The notes beneath the pieces are model-generated. The model did no database searches and was not told the DNA's origin. It saw only the letters and a list, made by a program, of their open reading frames with translations. Positions 1-10,960 of a DNA stretch of 64,000 nucleotides are shown one piece after another. Each line of letters opens with the position of its first letter. The first letter of the stretch is position 1. The translations under genes were made by a program, and so were the position numbers. Source of the DNA: Plantago elongata. Taxonomy: Eukaryota; Streptophyta; Magnoliopsida; Lamiales; Plantaginaceae. Location of the stretch: NCBI GenBank assembly GCA_036897095.1, contig JAYMSP010000163.1, forward strand, positions 1-64,000, given 5' to 3'.

Positions 1-899
1 AAAACATAAAGTTCCCAAAATTTCCCCAAAAGCTTGGAGAACTAATTCATTTGAGGTATCTCACTCTCACATTTACTGATGATAAGACGAAGTCTCTTCC
101 AAAGGTTATCTCAGATCTTTGGAACCTACAGACTCTTATAGTGGACATGCCGGCCGGCAAGCTTGATATTCAAGCAAATATTTGGATTATGAGGCACCTG
201 AGGCACCTCAAGTCAAAAGCATCCATTGTCCTTCAGAAAGATGGGAAAGGAGAAGGTGGTGATAACCTTCAAACACTGGAAAGATTGTCACCTTTGAGCT
301 GTACGGAATCAGTTTTTAACAGAGCATGTAACCTTGTTAAGCTCGGAGTTCAAGGCGATCTATCCTCTGTCCTGGGTTCCAAGAATTTAGAAAGACTGGA
401 GCGCCTTAAAAAGCTAAAGCTAGTGCACAAGAGAGGACCGGCGAGTTCGTTGCTCTGCCTACCTGAATCAAGTAGATTCCCACCAAATCTGAAAATTCTA
501 GTACTTGCAGGTACTCATTTGCATTGGAAGCAGATGCCTGTATTGATGGATCTTGGATCCCTTGAGGCGCTCAAACTCAAAGAAAGTGCGTTCACTGGAG
601 ACTCTTGGGATGTTGGAACTGGTGGTTTCAAGAATCTCGAACTTTTGGACATTGAGAGGACAGATTTAAAGAGTTGGACAGCCTCTGAGGCTTCTTTTCC
701 ACAACTGAGGTTTCTTTCGCTCAAGAACTGTGAGAGAATAGAAAAAGCTCCATTTGAACTCTGTAAGAAACTCGAGATGTTAAACTTGGAACGTGTTACA
801 AAAAATGTTGTATCTTCTGCCAAAAAAATTGAAAAAGAAAAAGGTGGGGATTTCAAGCTTAAAGTTGCTCCTACAGATGATAACCTGAAGGCTCATTAA
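1..899 (+). CDS. NLR resistance protein, LRR C-terminus (partial, left copy)
   Basis: This is the 3' end of a CC-NB-ARC-LRR gene of the R1-like class; its 5' part lies beyond the window edge. The frame is open from base 3 to the TAA at 897-899, about 298 codons, all leucine-rich repeats with spaced L-x-x-L-x-L segments. It aligns codon for codon with the end of the complete NLR at 10961-18203. The C-terminus ends about three residues earlier than that of its sister because the stop codons lie at different sites. The sister has an extra four-residue VSSA-type duplication near its end that is absent here. No frame break is visible in the part seen. LRRs of this class read effector or host-target cues. 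Whether the whole gene is intact cannot be judged from this window. Confidence 0.93.
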   Translation, partial: NIKFPKFPQKLGELIHLRYLTLTFTDDKTKSLPKVISDLWNLQTLIVDMPAGKLDIQANIWIMRHLRHLKSKASIVLQKDGKGEGGDNLQTLERLSPLSCTESVFNRACNLVKLGVQGDLSSVLGSKNLERLERLKKLKLVHKRGPASSLLCLPESSRFPPNLKILVLAGTHLHWKQMPVLMDLGSLEALKLKESAFTGDSWDVGTGGFKNLELLDIERTDLKSWTASEASFPQLRFLSLKNCERIEKAPFELCKKLEMLNLERVTKNVVSSAKKIEKEKGGDFKLKVAPTDDNLKAH

Positions 900-1416
900 G
901 TCCTATAGGAACTTATCCTGGTAAGTTCCTAAGATTTCATGTGCAATGCTGGTATTTGATTTCATATGCCATATCTTAGAATTACTTGATCATCAATACA
1001 TTACTTACTTGAGTTACTTCTGGATGACTTTGTCAGCTGCAGGAATGAATGATTATGTGATGTCGTTCATTGCCTATAGGCTCCAGCAAACTACCTCTGT
1101 TGTCAATTTCGTGTGCTGTTGATTTTTCTCTCTGTGCCTGTTTATATTCCCATTACCTGAACTTCGCAGGTTTCCAATTCCTGCAATGAACTCCTATGTT
1201 TGTTTGAATTTGGTGTGTTTTGCATAATTACAGCTCGAATTTGGCTCAATTCTGAGTTTCTACTGCACTTGTAATTGGGTAATTTCTTTGTAATAGCATC
1301 GTTTGACATGAATAATGTTACAGTTTGTATTCAAGATTTGTTTATGGAAAATACAAGATGAAGTAAAAAGCACTAAACAAAGAGACTTGCATTGGCTTCA
1401 AATATTTGGAAAAGCA
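900..1416. other. Spacer between convergent NLR and F-box copies
   Basis: This is about 500 bp of NLR 3' flank and F-box 3' flank, matching 18204-18836. The right copy has roughly 125 extra bases near 18257-18385. No further gene is seen. Confidence 0.7.
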
Positions 1417-2633
1417 CTAAACACAACAGAGAGATTCAATATATTGAAATCCACCTCGTATACTTGCAAACCTCATCGCATCTTTAATCTCAGCACCCTT
1501 GAATTCATGAAGTAATTCATAAGTCTTATAAACGAGGTTGTATCTTATGACTTCCCCTGGAATCTGCAAGACCAAGAAAGCGTTTTCTTCTTCTATACCA
1601 CGAACTACGCATGGTATCGAGTACACATAGTTATTATACCTTGTTGGAATCCGATAACCATAAGGTCCATAATTAACTCGGATCACCATCCCAGGAAAAG
1701 CATCAACAACTGGTGCTAGATCAACTCGGTACTTGATAAACCAATCAGAATAGTCTCTCTTCATCTCGTACACATCAAACTCAATTTCAGAGGCAGTAAT
1801 CTCAACGTAAAGCAAGTGATCATACGACTCCCCGAAGTAATAATTGATCCGCCAATCATAAACATCTGGTATTGGCGGCAGGGACATTGTTTTGAGTGAC
1901 TGATACTCAACGTTGAAGTAGAGAGAATCTCCATTTTCTTCATCTCTGATCCAATGGAAGGAGCCGTTCCAATATACTCCATTTTCGAAATTTACTGCCT
2001 CAGCAAAAGGCTCACCACTCAACCTCCATTGACCAGCATCAGATGAATAAATCTCTATCTGGTTTTGATACTCACACGGTTCGATTCCAATGCAAGAATG
2101 CATACAACTTTGTAATGAGGAGACTTGGTTGGATCAAATGCAAGATTCATTCCACGAACTCTCCCATTAATTCTGTCCAAACTCGGGAGAGTTGAAAACT
2201 GCCCTGTGGTGGGATTATAAACATAGTACTTCATGTTGATTGCACGAGCCCGCAAGCTGGAACAGAGGAGAAGACCATTGCAAGACTGCAAGATTCTTAT
2301 CCCAAATGGATCCTTGGTGAAGTTGAGTTGCTTGAATGATTGAGTCCTAGTCAAATGCGAGAACCGCACGTATTCGAGTTTTGGATTGATCATAAAGTTG
2401 CTGTAGGTGAACAACAGGCCAAGAGCTGGATTAGGATTCGGGTGGCGGAGGCAACCAAATTTCGGGTTATTTATAAGGGAGTGCCAGTGGAGACAGATTT
2501 GATGCTGAGTGAGTGATTTGATAGGGAGAAGAAGCAGAATCTGTGTTAAGAGATCATCAACAGAGGCTACTGTTTGAGCTGATGATGTCTGTTTAACTGT
2601 TCTTTTGGATCGTTTACCTTTGATGATCATCAT
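1417..2633 (-). pseudogene. F-box/FBA protein gene, broken (left copy)
   Basis: This resembles plant F-box proteins with an F-box-associated domain, such as the Arabidopsis At5g07610 group, which act as substrate adaptors of SCF ubiquitin ligases. The start is the MMII methionine at 2633. An N-terminal F-box (residues about 25-55) is followed by FBA-type sequence (YNPTTGQFSTLPSL) and a long C-terminal part ending at 1417. Compared with its sister at 18837-19816 it has two lesions. One base is missing near 2080-2083, which splits the frame between 2055 and 2103. Inside the F-box, a one-base gain and a four-base loss nearly cancel, leaving a scrambled stretch (QHQICL where the sister has RFKSVSR) around 2489-2507. 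The gene converges on the NLR. It is probably non-functional, although the C-terminal half is still open. Confidence 0.88.
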
Positions 2634-3620
2634 GGTTTGAAGACAGATATATGCGCGTGTGTGTACTTGTAATTGAAATTTTTGGCTGTTTATGGTTCTT
2701 GAAATCTTGAAAGAGTATTTAAGCTAATGGTAAGTGATTATTCTAGTGAAGATTAGCATGTCATCTATATTGTTGACTTTGTCTGAGAGAATTGGCAAAC
2801 AAGCTTCAAATAATGTGAAGTACTGTAATTGGTTTGCTGAGAAACTTGCTGTGCAATGATATTAATCATTTTGTTCCATTGGGACCCAGTAGTGATACAT
2901 TTTTATCAACTTTAACCATAAATTAGTTTGGAAAATTATTATTTACACCGAATTTTTGATAGACATTATGGCGTGTAACCTAATTGCTTGTTTGGTTGTA
3001 ATTCATTGCTAGTCACGTTTACAAAATTAATTGTAGACCTTGTCGAGGCAAGTATCTCACGGTCAAGTAACATAACAAAACTCAAGGGCATGAGGATGAA
3101 GAATGAGTACATGCGTCATGCTGTGTATGATGTTCTCACAAATTACACAGTCAGATGATTTTGCATATTTGCTCACAGCTATGTCCATTTCCAAACAAAG
3201 TACTCTATATACACACACGATGCACTGCATCTCAGAAATGCAAAAAGGAAACCAAAACGAAGATTTTTAAACAACCAACACAGTTTAGAACTAGATTATT
3301 GTATGCCATTAGCCTAGACTGGTTCTTAGAAGACCCTAACAACAATTAAAGTGGTTTTATAGCTTAGACTCAATGAAATGACAACAGTTAAAGAGTAATA
3401 TAGACTACATAGTATGAATGTCGATAAGTTCACTAATCTGTGAAAAAATACTTCACCTTGCTTTTCAGAAAACACGAGGATTACTTATCAGTTTCCAGCC
3501 ACTTTATCATGTTGTTTTGTCAAACATACAATTCTGTTACTTTTCTCTCTATAACATCATCTGAGATTTGAGAGCTTCAATGCCAGGTTCTTTGAGTTAA
3601 ACAACCTTCAATTCTTAACC
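2634..3620. other. Duplicated spacer upstream of the F-box copy
   Basis: This is the F-box promoter side, homologous to 19817-20655 and 21617-21776 in the right copy. A small open frame near 3155-3349 is conserved in both copies (LYAISL...WFLEDP), but this is expected from recent duplication and I do not recognise it. No other gene is seen. Confidence 0.6.
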
Positions 3621-4200
3621 TAAAAGAATACGTAAGATGTAACACAATAGTGAATATAGTGAAATTTCGAAATTTTTAATCTTACTGACAACGATTATTC
3701 AACGTGATTACGTAAAGAGCTTTAATTTGCACTTACTTGTCTACTTCCAGCAATAACAAACTAAGCTCCGAATTAACAGCAATAACAGGAACTTCAACAG
3801 CTTTCAATTGTTGTATCTCAGCTTCATTTTCTTCTCTTTGCCATTTTATTCTCTTTGTCACCTTTCGTATTCCTCAGGAGTAACGTCTTTCTCAAAGTTA
3901 TCCAGCTCCTCCTGCTCAACTTGATCAACCACCACGTTAGGATCCAGCTTCATCTGTTGTCCTCAACCTCGGTATCCACAAGGATGAGATTTATTCTACC
4001 AAGAACGCTAGGATGTTCTTCAAACGGTTTGATGAGTATTTCAATATGTGAATTTAGAGTGAGAATAACTAAACCCTAACCGGTCTATTTATAATGTTAT
4101 TCGATCACAAAAGTTCAAGAGGGTTTGGACTCCTATTTTCCCCATCAACACGTTGCCTGCTTAGTTATAATTCGGAGTCACCCAAATTAAACCAATAGCT

Positions 4201-4270
4201 TGCCTAGCTCAATTGGTATTGTGGAGAATCCATCTTCTAGAGGTATGTAGTTCGAATTTCATATGGCCTA
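4201..4270 (+). repeat. tRNA-like segment (SINE head or tRNA relic)
   Basis: A perfect A-box-like TAGCTCAATTGG (4205-4216) is followed after about 30 bp by a B-box-like GTAGTTCGAATTTC (4247-4260). That is the pol III promoter spacing of tRNAs and plant tRNA-derived SINEs. It does not fold into a convincing complete tRNA, and it lies inside the 1.83-kb insertion, so it is more likely a SINE head or a relic. Confidence 0.4.
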
Positions 4271-4355
4271 ACCTAAATTCAACTTTTGTAATCTTTATGG
4301 ACTCTATTTTTCAATAAGCCTAAAATATTATATTATTAAATCAATTAATAATTTC

Positions 4356-4487
4356 CATAATAAATTATTACTGATCCAATTAATACATAATTTATCATAA
4401 TACTCATTGGTAGAACAATCTCATAATAAATTATTACTAATTCAATTAATACATAATTTATCATAATACTCATTGGTAGAACAATCA
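4356..4487. repeat. Two-unit tandem repeat, 66-bp period
   Basis: Two nearly identical AT-rich units (4356-4421 and 4422-4487) lie within the LTR-type insertion. Each contains TACTCATTGGTAGAACAATC. They look like a local slippage or unequal-exchange duplication. Confidence 0.9.
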
Positions 4488-5457
4488 ACATAATGTGTGA
4501 CCCACAGGACCTTGTATATTAAGCACTAATCGAATCAAGTCTTAGTGAAATTACTAGACAATTTACCAGACATTATTAATATACAAGGAACGTTTGAAAG
4601 GATATACAAACCACATGTAATGTTAGGCTCGTGATGATACGGTACTTTCATTCACGAATACTCGAATAAGTCTAGAACTTGATAATGTGTTTGTGCCAAT
4701 AACTTATTCATTTATCTCTCATTCTTATTAGTTGATCTATGATCATATTCAAATACCATTTTGAATACATCATTTGCATTGGCCAATGACTAACGATCAC
4801 ACTAATTATGAGAACTAAATTATTCTCTCCAAAGTCTATTATGAGAAATGAATCATATCTTGACTCAATTACTACCCCCACATGCTTCGTGATATACCCA
4901 ACACATGATGTATATACCCCTATCTAGGAGTGCAATCATTAATCATGGTCAAAGCACATCACTCCGCATATGTAGTAAGTATTGACATCAAGTCAAGGAC
5001 TACTTCATCACCCTACACACCGATACTTCCATAGACACACAAATAGAATCTATCAAATGTTTATCGGTTGAGTATACCAATCTCTAAAGTGTCCATGTGT
5101 CCATCATGAATAACCAAGTTATTCTAAATCGTGAGAACTACTACATTCTCAAAGAATATGATGCAGACCACATGACAATCTAATTATGCATCATTAATAT
5201 CTCATATCTCAATGATCATCGATTGAGACGATTTTAGAACTTATGCTTAGTCACTTAAGTTTTCACATTCTTAGTGACAACATAAAGTCCATGGGAACAT
5301 CTTATAGAACAATTCAAACAACCAGATAATTAATTTAATAAATGCAATGCCAAATAAATATCATAAATCATATAATAAACAAACTGAATGTGATCAAGTA
5401 CATATTAATCTTAATAATGATTATCTTTAGGACTAGAATATACATACTTTCATAACC

Positions 5458-6285
5458 AACTTTCACCTATATAAAAAAAACCTCATAAAGCACTGAATAC
5501 ATAATTATAGGCCCTAGCCGACTAGCTCTATAATCCGGAAAAAGGATATCGGCAACCCAGTACTGCATGAAAATGAGTTCCCCTAAGCATGTAGAGAGCC
5601 CCAAAATCCTCTGTTTCATGTACAGACTGAGCTACCAAGGAAAATGGAACTTAAAAAACATTCTATGAACAGCTACTTGAATACATGGCCAGGGCAGAGA
5701 CTATAGTCGCCATTATAACAGTCAACAGACTGCCACCACAGATTAATCAATAATTTCTTCTAATGATCGATGTAATTTACTTAAACCAAATCATATGTGA
5801 ATACACGCAACGTGCATGTGAGATTTGCCTATAATTAAATGCAGATCGATGCAGCTGGGATTTGGGAACAAGCACAAAGAATTCAGCCAAAAAATATGAT
5901 TTCTTTTCCCCAAACCTCCATGACCAAGCCAAACCTGACCATGAATTACCTAATCGCATTATTACCCCAAACTGTTTTAATTTAAATTGCAAAGAAAGAA
6001 AGAAAACTAGTCAAATGTTCTGAAAGCTCAAATTGGTAGAGGTTCATAGGAGCTGTTTGGATGGACATCTGAGTGTACATTTGGATGGATTTTGGTGAAA
6101 ATTATGTTTGGATGGACATTTGAATGAGATATTTTAAATGTATTTTAGGTTAAATCACTGTTCATCGAGTCAAATGGGAATATTCAAATCCCCATCCAAA
6201 CACCCCTTAAAATAACTCAATGAATTAGTGCATGCAGCTACAGGTCAAACATTCAGCCTATCCACAAACATGTTACCTTGTAAAC
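5458..6285. other. Duplicated spacer, distal end
   Basis: This is homologous to about 21777-22366 and interrupted by a MITE at 6049-6210. No convincing coding sequence is present. The homology ends at 6285. Confidence 0.7.
6049..6210. mobile_element. Small TIR element (MITE), left copy only
   Basis: About 160 bp interrupts the duplicated spacer, while the right copy reads straight across near 22291. The ends are inverted repeats of about 25 bp: GGAGCTGTTTGGATGG at the left, and AGGGGTGTTTGGATGG on the opposite strand at the right. This end sequence is typical of hAT- or PIF/Harbinger-related plant MITEs. I cannot fix a clean target-site duplication. Confidence 0.75.
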
Positions 6286-6658
6286 TAAGATGGATTTGTC
6301 ACGGGTTCATGTTGGTCTATATGCCTGGCTTTTCTTCCAACTTTCTTGTTTACAAGTCACGGGTTTAATTTACAGTTTTATCCACCGACAAAATCATTGG
6401 TTTATCTTCATCATCCTTTCTACGTAAAAAAATTACATTGGATGCTTTCGTCAAACATAATTCGATGAAAGAAAAATGAAAAATACGTAACTAATCTAAG
6501 TCCTCAGAGGCAGACCATGATTAAATCTTGGGGAACCAAAATCAAGGCGGAGTTAGGATTACAAACTACACAGTGCGTATAATTTTAAAGAGAAAAAATA
6601 TTAGAGAAATGATATTTTATTATTATTAATAAAATACAGAAAAGATAATATAATTTTA
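6286..6658. other. Intergenic, no gene seen
   Basis: Unique AT-rich DNA after the duplication break. No coding or structural signal is seen up to the MULE-like element. Confidence 0.5.
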
Positions 6659-7332
6659 GGAATAATTACATACACCCCTGCAGGATGCCTATGTTGCATC
6701 TGGATCCTCCTGGATCAACAATTACATCTAGGTCCATAAAATTCAAAAAATGGTGACCAGTTTAATTCCCAATTCAATTTAATTGCAAACCAAACACACC
6801 ATTATCAATTCTTTTACCTTTACCTTTCTTCACAATTACCTTTTACCTTTACAGTATCACAATTACCTTTACCTTTCTTCTACACCCGCCAAAACCTCTG
6901 TCTTCTTCCTTCTTCCGTGTTCGCCGTTCCGATTGTCCGTGTTCTCGCGTCGCCGGAGGATCTCACCGTCGTCCGTGTTCGCGTCGCCGTCCAATTGCGA
7001 ATCCTCTTCCCGGTTCCGATTGTCCTTGTTCTCGCGTCGCCGGAGGATCTCGCCGTCGTCCGTGTTCGCGTCGCCGTCCAATCGCGAATTCTCCTCTTCC
7101 CGATTTCGATTGTCCTCATGTGATTCTCACGTGAACTTAAAGAGGCTGTTTGGCCAAATGCAAAATCAGAAATTCAAACAGGGGTAGAAATGACTTTTCC
7201 GGGCTGAAATTCAAATTCGTGGACCTGGATGTAATTAATTTTTATCAATTAGGACTTAGATATAATTGTTGATCTGGGTGGTAGCCATCTGCAACTTTTA
7301 AATCTAACCGGGGGTGTAGATGTAATTCACCC
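6659..7332. mobile_element. MULE-like element with GC-rich core (Pack-MULE candidate)
   Basis: This 674-bp element is flanked by a perfect 10-bp direct repeat TATAATTTTA (6649-6658 and 7333-7342), the 9-11 bp size made by Mutator-like transposases. Its arms of roughly 80 bp are inverted repeats: GGAATAATTACATACACCCC at the left and GGTGAATTACATCTACACCC read inward from the right, both continuing with ATCAACAATTA. The core (about 6890-7130) is strikingly GC-rich for this neighbourhood and contains an 87-bp tandem duplication. It has an open frame (6783-7187) rich in S, R and P but no recognisable domain. The core could be a captured host gene fragment. No transposase is present, so it is non-autonomous. 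Confidence 0.8.
6926..7115 (+). repeat. 87-bp GC-rich tandem repeat in the MULE core
   Basis: Two full units (6926-7012 and 7013-7099), with the start of a third. Each contains TTCTCGCGTCGCCGGAGGAT. The period is a multiple of three, so an open frame passes through the units. Confidence 0.9.
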
Positions 7333-7490
7333 TATAATTTTATCAATATTCTGTTAAATATATACTAGAATTAAAGAAAAGAAACATTTTGTGTCAATAG
7401 AGTAGTGCAACAAGTAAAGATATACAAACAAATACACTAAGAAAAAATGTAAGGGTGCGACAAGTGCTCTACTTACCCCATGATACTATA

Positions 7491-7768
7491 CTTCCGACCG
7501 AAAATTATACTGTCTCGTACTAAATTAAAAGTATCAATTTGATTGTTTGACTTTTATAATTAACGTTTTTAAATTTCGTATACCAATAACTTATAAATTA
7601 TGTTGATAAAGAAAATAAGAATTCATATTATTAAAGATCACATGTTATATTTCATTATATTTTTTAAAAATTTATTAAAAATATTATACATGAGTAAATC
7701 GAACTTAAAATTTAAAAATGTTGAACATGAAAAGTTAAACTAGAACTTTAAATTTAGGACGGGGGAAG
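7491..7768. mobile_element. Stowaway-like MITE
   Basis: About 278 bp bounded by TA dinucleotides, with short inverted ends CTTCCGACCG and, from the other side, CTTCCCCCGTCC. These resemble the CTCCCTCCGT ends of Tc1/mariner-derived Stowaway MITEs. The interior is AT-rich and non-coding. Confidence 0.55.
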
Positions 7769-10700
7769 TATATGAAATCATTTAGGATATGTGGTGATGA
7801 GTTTTTAAATTATCGAAAGCTGAGAGCTAAAGTGAAATTCAATAGGGAATTAATATCCACAGAGCACCTATTGATAACCACAGAGCATTTCACTACTTTC
7901 ATATTTCACCCTCAGTTTTCGGCTAGGTCGCGCAAAACTCATTCCTTCCATATATTAAGACGACAAATACTCATCCCCCAATTGCTTTACAATTAAGTAC
8001 ATTAACTATGTCAATTCCTCTCACCTTATTTTCATAATCAATATAAAAATTAACAAATTATAAATTGATGTTTATTAGGAGTTGTAAATAATTTCTCTTT
8101 TTGGTCTCTTAAAAATTTATTTCTAATAAAGCTCTTTTATTTTTTTAAAGTAAACTTAATTAAGCTAAATAAGTGATATTAAATGCATCCCTAACAAATT
8201 AACCGTATTTAACTATAAATTACTTGCAAGCTACACGATAAAAAATATAGTAAATTATATTATAAAAATTAATTATATATATTTAATTAATATAATTGTT
8301 TTTTAACTTTTTACGCGTAGTTTGGACGTAATTTACAGTCAAAGTTAAAAAAAAAAGTCTTATTATATGAAGTTTTTAAAGAATCGGAAGTAGTAAATTT
8401 TTTAATACCTCTTCTTTGATACGGTCCCTCTCCTTTACTTTAAATATTTAAAGTGTAAATTTATATGTTCGTGTTGATTGAGCTCGAAAATAAGTATTGT
8501 TACATTTATTTTTTGTTGCATATAATATCCTTTTATAAAAAATGACCTAGTAGAAGAATTTTCCGGCGAGAAACGATATAGTGCAGTAGTGATAGTCGGG
8601 AAGCTATGTGAACTTATATCAATTTTGGTAATCTGCGTGAGTTTGGATCAATTAAAAATAGGGGCAAAATAGTATATATCAATAAAGTGCTCAAACAACA
8701 ATATTTTGCCCTGTCCATATCAATTCCCAATTCAATAACTCAGAATATACACGAGAACAAGGATTTGATTATCCGACTGCTACTAATTACACTGTAGGTT
8801 TATTACTCCAAGTCTCCAACCAGAAGACTTTCTTATTCTATTTTGGAAATATAGATATTTTTATCTCCATTGTTGCACAATAATATAATTCACTTATTTG
8901 TGTAAGTTAAAAAATTTTGAAATCTTTTCGTCCTATCTTATTCTGATGAACACACATAAAGTAAATTATCTCTTTTAATCCTTATTTCAAGAATAAGTTG
9001 GTCTTTTTTATTTCATGAATTAAGGAAAATCAAAACTCTGGTCGATGAAATCATCGGACGATCGGTTTACTTTGCCAATCTGTGAGGAAATTGTTAAACG
9101 TAGAATCAATTTTACTAAATGCAGGAAACATTTTTATATATTACAAAAGATTCAATAAATTATATAAATATAGAATTAGTCCCAATTTTTATAAAATTTA
9201 TTAAATTATTACATCTTCGAAAATATATGAACGTATATACACTACGATACTATAACGTAACGAAAATTAATATTAAAAAATCATTAGTCATACTTTACAA
9301 ATAATAATGAATTTGAGATGTATAGCTATAATTCATATTCGTAATCGTTAATATTTGTTTAATTACTTAGTATAATTAAATTAATTAATTGTACATTAAT
9401 GATTTTTTTTAATAAAAAAAACCAGAATATGACCATGATCGAGTCCTGGCCAGAATCAGGTCAGAACCAGATTTGCTAGGACCGTCCGATTGGCAGCAGT
9501 TCCGATCGGAGCTTCTCCGACGATATTGTCGGAGCTTTTCCGGTCAGTTCGGGACGGCGGAGTTCTTTGTTCTTTGTGTTCTTTTAAATTATCTTCGATT
9601 TTTTTCTGGATAATATGATTGGATCAAATAAACATATTTAGATGTGTTATGAATTATAATAGTTGTGATGTCATTTGTAATATATAAAAATACGTCATGT
9701 GTTTAGTGAAAACTGTTCTGCGTTTAACATTTTCGATTCAATCAACTTGGTTAGTTCTTTATGGCCGGACAAAATAATGCTAATTGATGGGTAGATTTTT
9801 GGCACAGTTGCAATATACTGGTAGAAAATACTACTCCTTCCTATTCAAATTAAGAGTTTTGTACTTCTTTTTCAGCTGTTCTAAATTCAAAAAGTATTAT
9901 CTTTTTAAATATAAAATTACTCTCCTACTTTATTCACTATTTCTTCTACTTTATTCATTCAACCACATTCACATGTTATTACCTTTTTTCCTACTTTATC
10001 ACTTTTTTCTTAAAACATGTGTCCGGTTCTGCAGGACTTGAATTTGTAACAGAGAGAGTAAAATTTATCAATTCTATATTAATACTCTATTAGTTCCGAG
10101 CCGCTTCTATATTATCAGGTTTAGTTGTTGCGGAGAACTTCAAACTTAAAAACCTAACAAATAATAAAAAAAGAATTTTACCTTTACACATTTTTATACA
10201 TTTCCAACAAAAAGAACCACAAAATCTCTAAAATATGGCCTTCATATATACATTTTAATAAAAACATTCATATTAATATGTCTATATAGTTAAAAAAAAT
10301 GATGTTTTCATAAAGAAATACATTTCTTAATAAAAGATGTTTTAATTAACAAAGTGGATCAGTGATTTTTCATAAACAAAAATGTATTTTGTTAATAACA
10401 TGTAGTATTAATTAAAAACACATATTTATTATTAATGTTATAGGTTCGTCTTTACATCATTTATTCAGACTATGTGTGTTGATTTACTCATATTATGAGT
10501 CTACATTTTATTTTATTTTTCAGGCGTTAATATATGTTTTTAAAAATATCCATGAATGGCATGCTTGTTTGGATTATAAATTGGTTACTATTTTTCACAA
10601 TTTGTCATGTATAACTGAATTAAAATTTAATTATTATTTAACAACTTAGTTGGTAAAATGTTTCCTTTAGGTCGGGGTTTGAATGATTTTCTCCGTTTCG

Positions 10701-10960
10701 GACAGAAATTAACAATTTAAAATTTCTTGTGAAAACCGTCCATTAGATAGCCACAGATGTATGAAAAGTCTTGGTCCTTCTCCATGAAAATTCAAAACAA
10801 ATTAAAACGAATAAACATTCATTGATGATTGACCCCAGCTGACAGTGAGGCATACTACATTACTACTACTACTACAAGTCTTTGTCCTACTTTTATCCTC
10901 TAGGCTCCTTCATTCATCACATTCACAGAAACACAACGCAAGCAAGCAAGTGAAGCAAGA
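7769..10960. other. AT-rich intergenic region and NLR promoter side
   Basis: No gene is supported. A GC-richer patch at about 9420-9560 holds a GATCGGAGCT motif also seen in nearby MULE-like elements and is probably element debris. Just before the NLR start, a short ACT/TAC microsatellite lies at about 10858-10877. The 5' leader likely includes 10900-10960. Confidence 0.5.

Larger units (their letters stand above)
3621..5452. mobile_element. LTR-type insertion (possibly a solo LTR), fossil
   Basis: A 1,832-bp block is present here and absent at the matching site of the right copy (21772-21776). It is flanked by a 5-bp direct repeat TAACC (3616-3620 and 5453-5457). The ends form a short imperfect inverted pair (TAAAAG and CTTTCA), as expected for an LTR-bounded element. 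There is no recognisable protease, integrase or reverse transcriptase, and no second terminal repeat, so a solo LTR or an unclassified non-autonomous element fits best. It inserted after the duplication or was lost cleanly from the other copy; insertion is simpler. Confidence 0.65.
1..6285 (+). repeat. Tandem segmental duplication, left copy
   Basis: This segment aligns along its length with 17281-22366 in the same orientation; the first 60 bases are identical. It carries the NLR 3' end, a convergent F-box gene and a spacer. Homology stops at about 6285, where the left copy continues differently from the right copy at 22366. The left end lies outside the window, so the true unit is longer. 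Differences include a 1.83-kb insertion and a MITE found only here, and about 100 bp present near 20113-20213 in the other copy but missing near 2930 here. Confidence 0.95.

Noticed and set aside
1315-1515. Frames shared at 1315-1515 and 18735-18935 (+)
   Set aside because: Antisense to the 3' ends of the F-box pseudogenes; shared only through the duplication.
3855-4079. Open frame in the 1.83-kb insertion
   Set aside because: Not recognised, short and inside an element; not evidence of a gene.
4195-4275. Functional tRNA gene
   Set aside because: A- and B-boxes match but no complete cloverleaf or acceptor stem could be drawn.
6783-7187. 134-codon open frame as a host gene
   Set aside because: It lies within a 10-bp-target-repeat element, has no domain, and its length comes from the 87-bp repeat.
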